Notes: a model not told the origin generated them from the sequence alone. DNA of 64,000 nucleotides from Adiantum capillus-veneris (GCA_014529385.2 CM043967.1:80986278-81050277); one strand, 5' to 3'. Positions 23,150 through 35,831 are shown, counted from the stretch's first letter. Made by a program: numbers and translations.

Positions 23150-23600
23150 TGGAGACAAGTTACAGCTGAATGGAGTGGAGTTCATGCAACACACTACTAC
23201 GGTAATTACTTGCAACTGCTGCTAGCTAAAAGGCTAGGAGTAGTCAAACATGTTGCCATCACCTCGTACATGCTGAGCAATGAAGGAAAAGTGGAGCCTA
23301 TGAAGGGCGACGACCTCCTGTGGATGTGCCGGCTCATCAACACCGGCACGGTAAGAGTATAAGTAAGTGCTCCACCTTCTGTGCATCATGGATAATGGAC
23401 CAACCGCCTTCCCGTTTAGGTTTCTGCAACACATGCATGTAAATATTTATGTAGATAGAAAAATCTACTATCAACAAACGATTGTGTATCTGTTTGGTGT
23501 TGCGGTGCTAGGGAAAATCCTTAGCTCCCCAAACCCTATTATTCTCCCTGTGTTGGATTACCACCACTCTTTCAATGTATCCATTTTTATGCTGTTTTAA
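23150..23600 (+). pseudogene. Accessory ORFs upstream of gag, element G
   Basis: The first segment (about 23195-23360) includes LQLLLAKRLGVVKHVAITSY and GDDLLWMCRLI. The second (to 23600) includes VNIYVDRKIYYQQTIVYLFG and ends LDYHHSFNVSIFMLF. Both align residue for residue with element F (57690-57850 and 57940-58104), including the position of the second stop codon. The function is unknown; no domain is recognised. Conservation between two diverged elements suggests a real protein. Confidence 0.6.
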
Positions 23601-23697
23601 ATCCATCCACCCAACCCTATAAGAGAGCCGCTATGATCTGCTGATATCATTTGTGAAAAAAAAAGAGTTTGTATTTCCTGTTCATTGAGTTACTACA

Positions 23698-24374
23698 TGG
23701 TAAGTGTCTCTTTTCCCACATTCAGTGGAAAGAAGGGAGAAGACATCACCATTGATTTTTTGGATGACTTTGACATCTCTTGTGTGGTTTCCACCAAGGA
23801 TGACGATGCCTCACGGCTATGAATTTTTCCTCTACTAATGAAAGTAGAGGCCAAGTCTTGGTACAATGCTTTGCCACAAGCTACCAAGAATGCATGGGAT
23901 GTACTACGTGCTGCCTTTGTGAAGAGGTTTGGTGGAGGCACAACCTCATAAAAGTTATGGCAGTTGCTGACAGAGTTAAAGGAAGGAGGTCTGCTAGAGT
24001 ATGCCACTTACGAATCCAAGTTTGTGGATTTGTGGGAGAGATGGGTTGCCTAACTGGAGGAAGGTGAAGGAGCACCTAATTTCCTAAAGATGGACTGTTT
24101 CATTGCTTGCTTGTGGTTGCCGCATAAAGAGAAGGTGAAGGGGAGGTTCCTTGCAACGTATGAGTTGGCAGTGGAAGTAGCTCGCTTTAAAGACAAGAAG
24201 CTGCACATGCAAGCAAAAGCCAATGAGTCAAAGGAATCGAGCTCAGTCCGATTAACCCCAGTGACTGCAACAACTGCTCATAGGACCCAACCACAAGAGG
24301 CATCAGAAGAGCAGCAAGACCTATTGAGTCGCATCACTACTAAGCTTGAAAGTTTATCCGTGCATCTGGTGTAG
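23698..24374 (+). pseudogene. Element G gag
   Basis: It parallels the gag of element F: SFPTFSGKKGEDITIDFLDD, then KSWYNALPQ, FVDLWERW, MDCFIACLWLPHKEKVKGRF and a C-terminal LESLSVHLV. Stops (23819 and 24050) and a frameshift near 23950 disrupt it. Decayed sequence equivalent to the knuckle region follows to 24890, with a histidine- and proline-rich stretch (24550-24660). Confidence 0.7.
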
Positions 24375-24890
24375 CAAGGGCATGCACCTGTCAAAAATCC
24401 AGAGCAAGGGAGAGAACAACAAAGGAAAAACTAGGAGTACTACTGCTAACTATGGGGAGGACGGCCATGGCATGTATTACTTCCCACATCCAAGAAGGTA
24501 GAACTTCAATAGAGGAGGAGGGTAGAATCAAATCTCTCCACCAAGGGCGAGACCACCACCAGCCATGCAACCACAGCCAGTCCCACGAGTTCAAGTCCTA
24601 CAGCCACCAATGCAACCACCACCACAATCACCACTTACACTCATCCTACGCCCACCACCAATTGGTAGCCGCACACCAAGTGTCATTGATCTTGCAAAAG
24701 AGGTCAAGATGAAGATAACAGAAGAAGGGTCAAGTGAGAATTTTGTTCAAAGGATTGAAGGAGTGGAACAAGAGGTTAAAGAATCAAAAGATGCTACCCC
24801 AGTGAGGGAGATAAGTCAAAAAAATCATGTTACCAATGTCAGTACATCTCTAACCTTGGATGAAATAGACACCAAAGCAATCAATTGACA

Positions 24891-25647
24891 TCATTGGGCA
24901 GTAAGGGTAAGAAGGTGTAAAGTGTTGATCAAGCCTTGTCAGAGTAAGAGGAATGCAAAGAGCATGGAAGATACAAGAGAAGAGGAAGACTAGCCTGCTA
25001 GTAAGGCTTTGCAGAAGATGGAAAATGCATCAAGCAAAGGGGAGGGCTTTGAAAACAGAAGCCTGTGCACTAGCATGGACAAAGAGCAGTGTAGCAAGCT
25101 GAAGGCATCCTGCATCAAGGAGTTTTACCAAAGGACCATAACAAAGAGGTAAATATGAATGGAAGTTTGGAGCTGGATATTGTTCCAAAGGCTTGATAGT
25201 CGAGCAAGACTTTATTGTGTAGTGTCATAGACTTGGAGATGGGTAATGCCTCTAGTCTATTGAAAGGTGTTTTAAACTTGGAGATGGGTAATGCCTCCAG
25301 TTTATGTGAGGGTGTTCAGAGTAAGTTTGAGATCAACATGTTGCCAACCTTTTTAGGATGTTCCAAACTCCTCCACAATGTAGCATTGTGTTTGCATGGG
25401 ATGCATCAGACCTATGGTTATGGTTAACCACCATGACATATAGAGGTACGATCAGCATGGAGATAAAAGTTAAGGAGCCATGGATAGACAAAAGGCTGAT
25501 AGAATGCAAGAATGAAGGTCTCATCCCCAACTTGGTGCAATTTTTTACAAATAGTGCATCCTCTCTTTGGAGAGAGGTGAGTGGATTACGCTTGTATTTA
25601 AGCCACAAGGTATGTCGCTTACTATCAACATAAAAAAAGGCAGCTGA
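24891..25647. other. Unassigned sequence between elements G and D
   Basis: There is no credible gene. A 45-bp direct repeat (ACTTGGAGATGGGTAATGCC at 25231 and 25276) is the only structure seen. It may be the degenerate pol or 3' part of element G. Confidence 0.5.
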
Positions 25648-27670
25648 TGTAATGTACCCAACATTTTTCAATAAAAGTATTTCTTTTACTTTGCAAATAT
25701 TTAAGGTTTGCATTTTATTAAGTCAAAGAGCATTTTAATGGAACGATCGGATCAAAAATCGGACTTGAGAACTATTAATTACCCTTATTCACTTGAAAAC
25801 AATAAGGTTGATGGGAAACTTAAGCATCAAGATTGTATCTAGAGATAAGAGTTGACTCTTGGGAAAGAAGGAGCAATTTTAGGAAAGGAGGAGTATTTTT
25901 AGGAAGAACGAGGAGAGAGTTAAGTTTAGAGTTCTTTTCTTGGAAGCCAAGCTTCTTTCAAAATTGGAGAATCGAAATCATGCATCGGATTCTGTGTCTG
26001 TAAAAAAAAAAGATTTTTTTTTGGGAGCCGCGAACGTACGCGAACTTATCCCTCTATTCTTACCTGGCCTTTAGAGCCTATATAAAGACCCCTTTCCCCT
26101 CACTTTGATGGGACAGACACGCACTCTCAGAAGCGGAAGCTCTCTTGCCTTGACATTGGAGTTACCTTCTCTCCCTCAACCTCTCTCCGTCGAGCTCTTA
26201 CCTTCAAGCCATCTCCATCTCCAAGTCTTTCTCTACCATCATCGTGTTGCCCTTGGAATTTTGGAGTTCTCCTTCTGTCCTTCTCTCTTCTCTACATCGA
26301 TACGATGGCCCCGAAGTGAGTGACTCAAAGCTCAAAGGACGCTCATGTCGCTGCACCTCCAAGAAAGATGCTAGAGGAAGGCATCAACTACTCCAAACAT
26401 TGCTGAAGCGAAGGTATTGGTTGCGGAAGAAGTCGAAGCCATCCAGCCTCAAACACAGGAGGTAATCGAACACATCGCTGATCGGGTAAGATGAATTTAT
26501 AATTGTGCATTGCTATTCATGATGACTTGGGAAGCTAAGCATAGGAAACCCCTTAAACTGTCCAAGAAACGTGATTGTAGCACAAGAAACAAGCATATGT
26601 TTTCATAGATTAGTGAAAGGACTGTTTGATAAATTGTCACTGTTTGTTGAATTGTCATTGCTTAATAAATTGTTATTGTTTGATAAGTGGTTACTGATTG
26701 ATATAAAGAATTGGCTGATCATGCTTGATGAGTCATTTAAAGAGAAAAATTGTTGAAAGTATATCTTTTGTTCCTCACGAGCGGCGAGGTGATTCTGCGG
26801 TTAGCGGAGATTAAGCTGAGGTTGTCAGCTCTCTTTTGTTCCTCGCGGTTAGCGGGATACCTGGCGGTTAGCAAGATGCCTCACGGGTAGCGGGATGCCT
26901 CGCGGTTAGCGAGATGGAAAGGTTGTGCAATTTGCGGTTAGCGAATAAATCCTTTGCAAAGGCTCTGTTGGTTAGACAGAGAAAGTCCGCGGGTAGTGGC
27001 AAACTCGTAAGAAATTGAAAAAGTTGTTTTTGTTGAAATATAGCGCTGTCTTCATTAGACCTTGTTCGAATTGTTTTTGTATTGTTTGAAGGGCTGTATA
27101 AAAGAACTTGTGTTTGGAATTAATTAAGGAACACTGTTTGTATATGTTAAACAATGTGGTAAAAAGTGTGAGTGTGGGGTGGAAAGTAGGGGCTGCTCAG
27201 GTTGCCAGTCAAGGATGGGTGGTCTCGATTAGTCGAGAAACTCTCCACTCCCTCTTATGAAGAGAAGTGAAATTAAAGACTCATTGTGCCAAGAGTCGAG
27301 ATGGCCCAAATCTACGTGACATAAAATTACTATTTAGTTTAAACTAAGTCTCATATCATATTTATGGTTTATGGATTGCGGCTGTGCCTCTTAAACGTGG
27401 GGAGAAAGGCGTTGTTTATGGATTGTAAATATGTCAATGGGGTTTCATCTTTATGTTGAAAACAGCTTCATTAGAATCCTAGATTTATCGACCTGGCTTG
27501 TGGCGTATGACTCTTATAACCACGTAAACGATGGATAGAGGACTTCCTCTCTTCTGTTGCTCGTATCTCTACTTTGTGGAAACGGAGTAGGGTGTTGTCA
27601 ACGGAAAACGAGAATAAAGGAAGGCCACCTATCAACTCACCCTAATCTTCTCGGGGTTGGGGACCTCACA
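25648..27670 (+). repeat. Element D 5' LTR
   Basis: It starts TGTAATGTACCC and ends GACCTCACA directly before the primer site. A TATAAA box lies at 26080-26086. At 26780-27000 it carries a cluster of GCGGTTAGCGG- and GCGGGTAGCGG-like units spaced by GATGCCTC. The same features recur in the 3' LTR. Confidence 0.9.
26085..26470 (+). other. Short ORFs inside the element D LTR
   Basis: Downstream of the TATA box, reading frames beginning MGQTRTLRSGSS (26108 and 37613) are present in both LTRs, but the frame differs after about 40 codons between copies. I treat them as leader sequence rather than genes. Confidence 0.35.
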
Positions 27671-27672
27671 AT

Positions 27673-27684
27673 TGGTATCAGAGC
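27673..27684 (+). promoter_or_regulatory. Primer binding site, initiator tRNA-Met
   Basis: TGGTATCAGAGC is the standard plant initiator-methionine primer site. It lies two bases after the LTR end. Confidence 0.95.
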
Positions 27685-27787
27685 CTAAGTTAAAAAGATT
27701 TAGTTGTCTACTTCAAGCTTCCTCATGTGTATGGTTACTATACCCATTATTTGACTCGTAGAGATATTACGCTATGTCGATTGACGT

Positions 27788-30028
27788 TGGTACAACCAAA
27801 GTTGGTCGAAGCTAGGAGGTGGTCTATGCTAGGCAAAGGCAGCAGTCGAGTGCACTGCAGAAGGCTAGGACAGGTGCCAAGGCCCTAGGCAGCCAAAGGG
27901 TAGTGGGAATTTATGCTTAAAGTGGCTTTTTAGACCAAAAGTGCTGCGGGATGGTCCAGGTGGGATGGCAGATGAAGGTGTCCAAAATGCCAAGTTAGTG
28001 TCCTGAAATGTAGTGTTCAGTGTGCTCTAGAAGCCGGTCCAGATGGCTCTTCAAACGGAGCCCCGATGCTCAAGATATTGCAGTTTAAATTTAGAAGGTG
28101 TAGCAGATCCCCGACGGACAGGGCAGTTGGGGACAGGTGGCCCAGGCTGATGTCACTATATACATGTGTAGTGCTCGAGTTGTGAAGCATGCCGGTCTTC
28201 TCCAATTCCAAATCGGAGCTCTGGTTAGCAAGTTATAGCTATTAGAGGTTTTCGAGGGGGCCGTGTCTGAGCCCATTTAACCGCATGGGAGGATATGCCA
28301 TCTGGCATTTTTTTAGGCCTCGACGAGGCTCAAGCAGGTAGAGCATGTCGAGCAGAGTCAACGAGAAGTCACGTGATTCTGAGCTTCAAGCACCAAGTTA
28401 CAACCTGGGGAAACCTAGGGCTATTGAAGATAAAGCGTTTGCAGATGATTTTTCAAATTTTTGGTCACCTTGGATCGCGGAACCGGGATAGTAAAAATTC
28501 GACGAGCATGAGGGGGGGTTAAAGTTGAAGACCGAGGCTGTTGGATAGAAATTCTACTTCGATCACTGGGCAACTGAACATGATAAAGCATGTACTGAGA
28601 AGATGGTGGGAAAAAATGGCGTCAAGTGAATTTTTGGGCTAAAGTGGGGACCCATGGGGGTGCAGTAAAACGAGGGGCTGCCACGTGCCAGGGAGAAGTC
28701 CCACATGGGCATTCGATGCGCACAAAGGGAGGGGATATGAGCTGGGCCATGAGCCCTCTATTGAACACAAAGGGGAAGAGAGAGGGGAGCTCTCTCTCCC
28801 ATTGGCTATGGCGGGCCCTTGTGGGCACCGCATTGGTGGCGGCGGCCCTGCAGAGTGGCGCATGACGAGTTTTTGGCCGGGCGGGGCGGCATAGTGGCGT
28901 GCCCACGTGAGAAAGGAGGTCGATGGCCAGTGATGATGATGTGGCAGACGTGGTTAAGGGTGGCATCCCGCGGCCCAGGGGGCCCAAAGCTTTTGAGATG
29001 GAGAAGGAGGGCAATAGCGACCTCGCTATTGCCTCCTCCTTGCATGAAAGAGGGAGGTCCCGCGAGACAGTGAAGTGAACCAACGAGGAGGCCCAAGGGC
29101 AGCCCGACATACAAGTCAAAGGGGCCCACTCCAAGGCATGGCCAAGCCAAGCCAAATGAAAAAAATAAAGAGGAAGACTCAGGCCAAAAGGGAGCCAAGG
29201 AGGAGAGAGGAGAGAGAAAAAAAGAAATAAATGGCAGGAGGAGTCGGATAGAGAGAGAAAGAGTCAAAGTTAGACTATAAAGCAGTGCCCACAAAGGGTA
29301 AAAAAATGGAAGGTAAAAATAAAAATGAAAAAAAGCTAAGGGGCAATAGCGACATTGCTAATGCCCCCCCCCCCGGTACAAAAGAGAGAGGAAGAGAGAA
29401 GATAGAGCAAAGCGGTGCCCCCTTCCCAAAAAATGCCAAATCAAGATGCCAAATGGACCAATGAAAGGGCAATTTTCCAAAATTAAAGGCCCCCCCTATA
29501 AAAGTCAAAATTGGATCAAATTAGGGGCTTTTCTCCTGGTTTTTTGGAAGCCGTTTGAAGCCTGCAAAGTGGAGTTCTCTAGCAAGCTAGCCCCTTTGTA
29601 ACTTTTGCTTGAAAATGGCCATGGTGATGGCGGTGAGAGTAAGTGTACATGTTTTGTGAAGTGCAATCAAGCCATAGTTGCCCCTCTTGCTGTTGTCCCC
29701 CCTTCCCCCTTCTCTTTCTCCTGCTTTCATGTTTCCCCTCAGTGCCGGATGTGTGTGTCTGCTCGAAACGACGGTGTTTTGTGTGAGAGAGTGAGATTGA
29801 GCAGCTATGAGTGTGTGTAAGGGTGGATACAGGCTGTGACTGTAGGTGTGCGCTGTGTGGTGGATTTGTGGAGTGTTTGAGCAGGTGAAATTGAACCGGC
29901 GGTGGTTTGCTAGTGCAAAGTGTTTCTTTGAAGGTGTTTTCCGAGAGGACAGGGGTGCTGTGGATACCCTGAGCTATAGAGAGGCCCTTGTGTTTGTGCT
30001 GGGCGTGTTTCCCCATTCCCCCTCTCCA
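27788..30028 (+). repeat. Element E 5' LTR
   Basis: It is a close match to 33486-35831. Notable parts are a palindrome around 29012, a second AATAGCGA-containing motif at 29343, and TATAAA at 29498. It lacks the ~103-bp tandem duplication found in the other LTR. Confidence 0.9.
29012..29035. promoter_or_regulatory. Palindrome in element E LTR
   Basis: CAATAGCGACCTCGCTATTG is nearly self-complementary: 9-base arms around a CC centre. The second LTR has a mutated form at 34803, and imperfect versions lie at 29343 and 35144. A further copy is inside the CACTA insertion at 43823. A protein binding site or RNA hairpin are both possible. Confidence 0.5.
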
Positions 30029-30033
30029 TCTTC

Positions 30034-30045
30034 TAGTGCCCCCAC
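30034..30045 (+). promoter_or_regulatory. Putative primer binding site of element E
   Basis: TAGTGCCCCCAC followed by TGAGGAG corresponds to TGGTGCCCCCAC + GGAGGAG at the same place in element F, with one G-to-A change. I cannot assign the tRNA. Confidence 0.5.
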
Positions 30046-30105
30046 TGAGGAGCACGCTGATTGCTCCTAGTAATTGAAAAGAAGCGGTTTTTCGCATTGG
30101 AAGTC

Positions 30106-30900
30106 ATGGCAGCTAGAAGCTATGGACCGATTTTCACAGGCGAAGAGAGCCCTGACAAGTGGATGTTGGATTTCGAGATGTATATGCTATCGTTGCGTAT
30201 GCCGAATGAGGATAGCAAAATACAGACTTTTCCTTTGGTGATGCGTGGTAGAGCTAAAGCATGGTACGAAGCGTTAGAAGGTGAGCCAAAGCAAGCATGT
30301 CCGGCTCTACGGGCGAGGTTTCTTCACGAATTTTGCAAGGAGACTTCCCCAGTTGAGATGGATGCAAAGCTGAAGGCGCTTAAGCAAGATGTAAGTGAAG
30401 AATTCAATCTGTTTTTGGGTCATTTTGAAGAGTGTTAAGCAGAACTAGCGGCAGCCATGCAATTGGCTAATGGAGACTACTTTAAGCTGGATAAGTTCAT
30501 GGCGTGTCTGCACCCCAAAGTGAGAGAAAAGGTTGATTTCGAGATCCCAGAGAATTACAATGGTGCGATAGCCATTGCATGGTTGAGAGAAAAAAGATAA
30601 AGAAGAAGATAGAGCAGGGTGTGTCAGGCTACGAGACGATGGCCTATGTTCAACCGCAGAGTCTGAGAGAGGTTATGCATGAAGAAAATCATGGAAAACT
30701 GAGGTGTAGCTGTTGTGCCGCAAAATTTGGTGTGCACGGTGCAAGATTTGTCCGAGCAAGTGCAGGAGTTGTGGCTCAATGTCATGGATAGAGGACGGCC
30801 AAGAGCAGCAAGGGGTAGGGCAAGGCCGCTGCCAGGTAGGTGTTACAATTGCGGAGAAGAAGGGCACTATGCACCTGATTGTCCTCAACCATAGAGAGAA
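30106..30900 (+). pseudogene. Element E gag with zinc knuckle
   Basis: The start is taken at ATG 30106 (MAARSYGPIFTGEESPDKW). The Gag core includes TFPLVMRGRAKAWYEALEGE and LRARFLHEFCKE, then a TAA at 30436 where the frame otherwise continues (LAAAMQLANGDYFKLDKFM). A frameshift near 30580 follows. The knuckle CYNCGEEGHYAPDC is intact at 30841-30882. About 260 codons, which is normal for a plant gypsy Gag. Confidence 0.8.
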
Positions 30901-31300
30901 AGAGGAGGCATTTACTCGCTTTTTGCTAGAGTCGAGGGCAAGGATAATACAATGGTCCAAGAGAGCAAGCGGTGGAAAATCCTGTGCAGCCAGCTTCGCA
31001 AAACGGGGGTGAGGTCCCAAGAGTAAACATCATAGGGGTGGATAAGCAGGATGTCAAAGTTTTGGCCAATAAGAGAGCAAGAGCTGAGAGGGAGATAGAG
31101 ACAGAGCGGGAAACTAGATTAATTAATTAGCCACCATGATGCCAATAGAATCTTGTAATTGGAAATCAAAATCAAATTGCCTTGTTGCCATCAACCCCTC
31201 ACGCTTCTCGCCATCGCCATCTACCTACAGGCTGCTTCCCCACACAGCGGCGTCACAGAATCCTTCCCCTCCCAAGCCTATGCTGTCCATTGCTCTCTCT

Positions 31301-31410
<110 letters not shown>

Positions 31411-31637
31411 CTCTCCCCCCCGGGTGATCGCGCAGCAAATCCGTGAGCAACCTCACAAAGCCCTGCTGCACACACAACACGCCCCTTGCCCACCCTCCGG
31501 GCTGTTGTGCATCCACCCCGTTCGCAGCTTGCCATGCATACTAGCCCCCTCGTGATCGTGACCTTCTGTCCTGCATTGTGCATGAGAGCTCCTGCAGACT
31601 TGCCCGCCTACATCCATGCAACCACACCCCAGTGGCA

Positions 31638-31771
<134 letters not shown>

Positions 31772-32879
31772 CAGGTTCGCGCTGACACCGCAGGGCTACA
31801 ACGTGCTGATAGGTCTGTCACATTAAAAATCTTCTTCTTCTTATTCTCTCTCGCCTGCCAGATGGCGACCACTCACTTTTCCTCTTTGATTAACAAGTGC
31901 GCATCTTTACAGATTCCGACTAATGTGACGTGCTTCAAAAATTAGAGTCACAAAGAGAGCTCAAGCATTTGATTCATGTGCCGTCGGTGCTCCACGTGCT
32001 CGGGCTCACAGATACTGGTCGTGCCATTCCACAATGGAGCTTCACTTTATCGTCTCCAAACCCGAAGAACTCCACTACATCCCGATCATTCTTGGGCCCT
32101 GGACAACGTGTCCGAAAAATGGGAAAAAGCCTTCAATTCGCTACCATCGCAATCTTTTGTCCACTTGAAGTGCGCATATCCTAGTGACCATGACTTCGAT
32201 CAGCAAGCCGCAAATTTTTGCTGACTCCTCACATTGCATGAAACTTTCCAAAACTCTACCGTGCTAAAAAAAACTCCCGTTGGCGCGCCTACCGATGAGC
32301 AAAAACCCGACCCCCGATAAATATTCCTCAAGACATAACTTGCTCGTCTGAGCTCCGAATGGCAATCGGAAAAGACCGGCATGCTCCACAGCTCGAGCTT
32401 GACATGCGTATCCACTGATCCCAGTTTTTCACCACATGTCTGTATTTGCCCTGTCCCTCGGGATCTGCAAAGCCTTCTAATTTGGAACTGACATATCTTT
32501 CACACCGGGACACTGTTTGAGGAGCTGTCTGGACCAACTTGCAGAGCATCTCGAAGATCATATTCTAGAGCACCAAATTCACATCTCAGGCACCTTTACC
32601 TATCACTCCCACTGGACCATCTTGGGGCCTTTTTGGCTTTAAAAACCGCATTAGACATACACTTTTGCCCCGACATGCTCTCCCAAGGCCTTCGTTCCTA
32701 CTTTAGCCCTTTGCCATGTGCGTGCTAGCACCCATAGCTTTGTATAGAGCGCGATCTTGCACAGACCGACTTTGGCTGCACCACCACCATCAGATGCTCA
32801 AGGTTTGGCTTCGTTTGTTCATAAGCTGAAGTATCTATAACGTTTCTTTTGGATGCTGTCGCAACATGTGCATCCTCTT

Positions 32880-33440
32880 CAAAAGAGGGCTCAGCAGGTG
32901 CATGGTTATGAGTGGGATGTGAAAGCTCAAGAGGCTTTTGATAGAGTCAAGGAGATTTTGTGTCAGTTGCCAACAGTATGTCCTCTCGATTGAGAGGACG
33001 ACTTCTATGTGTCTATGATGGTGGGCACAGTTGCTATTGGAGCGGTTCTACTACAAAAGGTAGGGAGAAGCTACAAGCCGATATACTTCGAGAGCAGGGT
33101 GATGAGCCCAGGAGAGGATACCTACACCAAAGCAGAGCAATGGGTGATGGCTTTGGTCTTCCCTTGCAGGAAGTTCAAGGTGCATTTGATTGTACGTAAT
33201 TTTTTTGTGTTGAAGGCTAATAATCTTTTGCCAGAGGTAGCGCTACATTTGAAGCCAGGAAGGAGGATTATGAAGTGGGTGTTGGAGCTACAAGAGTTTG
33301 AGTTTGAGTTCAAAGTAGATCACGCGGTGTGCGAGAGAAAGGAGATGAAACTTTTGTACATAGCCTATACATACAGTTATGGTCTTGTGAGTGCTTTTAA
33401 TCATCAGTTTGGTGTGCCAGTTTCAAAGTTTTGTACATAA
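32880..33440 (+). pseudogene. Element E RNase H remnant
   Basis: EAFDRVKEILCQLPTV (32932) is the RT-RNase H boundary. VGTVAIGAVLLQ, IYFESRVMS and YTKAEQWVMAL follow in order, then HLKPGRRIMKWVLELQEFEFEF, all typical of gypsy RNase H. The first catalytic segment reads FYVSMMVG, so the usual Asp is lost. After 33340 the frame runs into LTR-proximal sequence; integrase is missing. Confidence 0.8.
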
Positions 33441-33485
33441 GCTTTTGGTTGAACATAAATGTTCGACAAGCGAGCTAGACAATGA

Positions 33486-35831
33486 TGTTACAACCAAAGT
33501 TGGTCGAAGCTAGGAGGTGGTTTATGCCAGGCAGAGGTAGCATTCGAGTGCACTACAGAAGGCTAGACAGGTGCCAAGGCCCTAGGCAGCCAAAGGATAG
33601 CGGGAATGTATGCTTAAAGCGGCTCTTTAGACCAAAAATGATACGGGATGGTCCAGGTGGGATGGCAGATGAAGGTGTCCAGAATGCCAAGTCAGTGTCC
33701 TGAAATATAGTGTTCAGTGTGCTCTAGAAGCCGGTCCAGATGGCTCGTCAAACGGAGCCCCGATGCTCAAGATATTGCAATTTAAAGTTAGAAGGTGTAG
33801 CAGATCCTTGACAAACAGGGCAGTTGGGGACATGTGGCCCAGGCTAATGTCAGTATACATATGTGTAGTGCTCGAGTTGTAAAGCATGCCGGTCTTCTCA
33901 AATTGTGAATCGGAGCTCTAGTTGTAGCAAGTTATGGCCATCAGAGGTTTTCGAGGGGGCCGTGTCTGAGCCCATTTGACCGCATGGGAGGATATGCCAT
34001 CTGGCATTTTTTTAGGCCTCAACGAGGCTCAAGCAGGTAGATCATGTCGAGCAGAGTCAACGGGAAGTCACGTCACGTGATTCCAAGCTTCAAGCACCGA
34101 GTTACAACCTGGGGAAACCTAGGGTTGTTGAAGATAAAGTGTTTGCAGATGATTTTTCAAATTTTTGGTCACCTTGGATCGCGGACCCGGGATAGTCGAA
34201 ATTCCACGAGCATGAGGGGGGGTGAAAGTTGAAGAACGAGGCTGTTGGATGGAAATTCTACTCTGATCATTGGGGTACTGAATAGGATAAAGCATGTACT
34301 CAGAAGATGGTGGGAAAAAATGGTGTCAAGTGAATTTTTGGGCTAAAGTGGGGACCCATGGGGGTGCAGTAAAACGAGGGGATGCCACGTGCCAGGGAAA
34401 AGTCCCACATGGGCATTCGATGCGCACGAAGGGAGGGGATATGAGCTGGGCCGTGAACCCTCTATTGAACACAAAGGGGAAGAGAGAGGGGAGCTCTCCC
34501 TCCTATTGGCTATGGCGGGCCCTTGCGGGCGCTGTGTTGGTGGCGGCGGCCCTGCACAGTGGCGCATGACGGGTTTTTGGCCGGCGGGGTGGCACAGTGG
34601 CACGTCCACGTGGAAAGCAGGCCGGTGGTCAGTGATGATGATGTGGTAGACCCGGTTAAGGGTGGCATCCCGCGGCCCAAGGGGCGCAGTAGTGCGCCCA
34701 CATGAGAAAGGAGGCTGCTGGCCAGTGATGATGATGTGGCAGACATGGTTAAGGGTGGCATCCCGCGGCCTAGGGAGCCCAAAGCTTTTGTGCAGAAGGA
34801 GGGCAATAGCGATCTCGTTATTGCCTCCTCCTTGCATGAAAGAGGGCGGTCCCACGGCAATGAAGTAAACCAAAGAGGAGGCCCGAGGGCAGCCCGACAT
34901 ACAAGGCAAAGGGGCCCACTCCAAGGCATGGCCAAGCCAAGCCAAATGGAAAAAAACAAAGAGGAAGGCCGAGGCCAAAAGGGATCCAAGGAGGAGAGAG
35001 GAGAGAGGAGAGAGAAAAAAAGAAATAAATGGCAGGAGGAGTCGGATATAGAGAGAAAGAGTCAAAGTTAGACCATAAAGCAGTGCCCACAAAGGGTAAA
35101 AAAATGAAAGGTAAAAATAAAAATGAAAAAAAGCCAAGGGACAATAGCGACATTGCTAATGCCCCCCCCAGGTACAAAAGAGAGAGGGAGAGAGCAGATA
35201 GATCAAAGCGGTGCCCCCTTCCCAAAAATGCCAAATCAAGATGCCAAATGGACCAATGAAAGGGCAATTTTCCAAAATTAAAGGCCCCCCCTATAAAAGT
35301 CAAAATTGGATCAAATAAGGGCTTTTTTCCTGGTTTTTTGGATGCCGTTTGAAGCCTGCAAAGTGGAGTTCTCTAGCAAGCTAGCCCCTTTGTAACTTTT
35401 GCTTGAAAATGGCCATGGTGATGGCGGTGGGAGTCAGTGTACATGTTTTTTGAAGTGCAATCAAGCCATAGTTGCCCCTCTTGCTGTTGTTTCCCCTTCC
35501 CCCCTTCTCTTTCTCCTGCTTTTATGTTTCCCCTCGGTGCCGGATGTGGGGATGTGTGTGTCCCCCCGGAGCGACGGTGTTTTGTATGAGAGAGTGAGAT
35601 TGAGCGGCTGTGAGTGTGTGTAAGGGTGGAGAAAGGCCGTGGCTGTAGGTGCGCGCTCTGTGGTGGATTTGTGGAGTGTGTGAGTAGGTGAATTTGAACA
35701 GGCGGTGGTCTGCTAGTGCAAAGTGTTTCTTTGAAGGTGTTTTTTGAGAGGACAGGGGTGCTGTGGATACCCTGAGCTATAGAGAGGCCCTTGTGTTTGT
35801 GCCGGGCGTATTCCCCCATTCCCCCTCTCCA
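33486..35831 (+). repeat. Element E 3' LTR with private tandem duplication
   Basis: About 105 bp longer than the 5' copy, because CAGTGATGATGATGTGG and the following ~85 bp occur twice (34630 and 34723). Otherwise the two LTRs differ by scattered substitutions and small indels. Confidence 0.9.

Larger units (their letters stand above)
23085..24890 (+). mobile_element. Element G: broken relative of element F (accessory ORFs and gag)
   Basis: 23085-23140 matches the start of the LTR-like block at 39654 (GAAA(C/T)CG(T/C)GGCCACAAGAACCAA...). The next parts align with element F: a protein segment ending LLWMCRLI, a second short ORF ending in SIFMLF, then gag. No LTR pair or target duplication is visible. 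Pol is absent. Confidence 0.6.

Noticed and set aside
33380-33410. Another TCATCAG (CTGATGA on the minus strand) as a second hammerhead
   Set aside because: No GAAA at the needed distance and no flanking stems; the same holds for CTGATGA at 15781 and TCATCAG at 61176.
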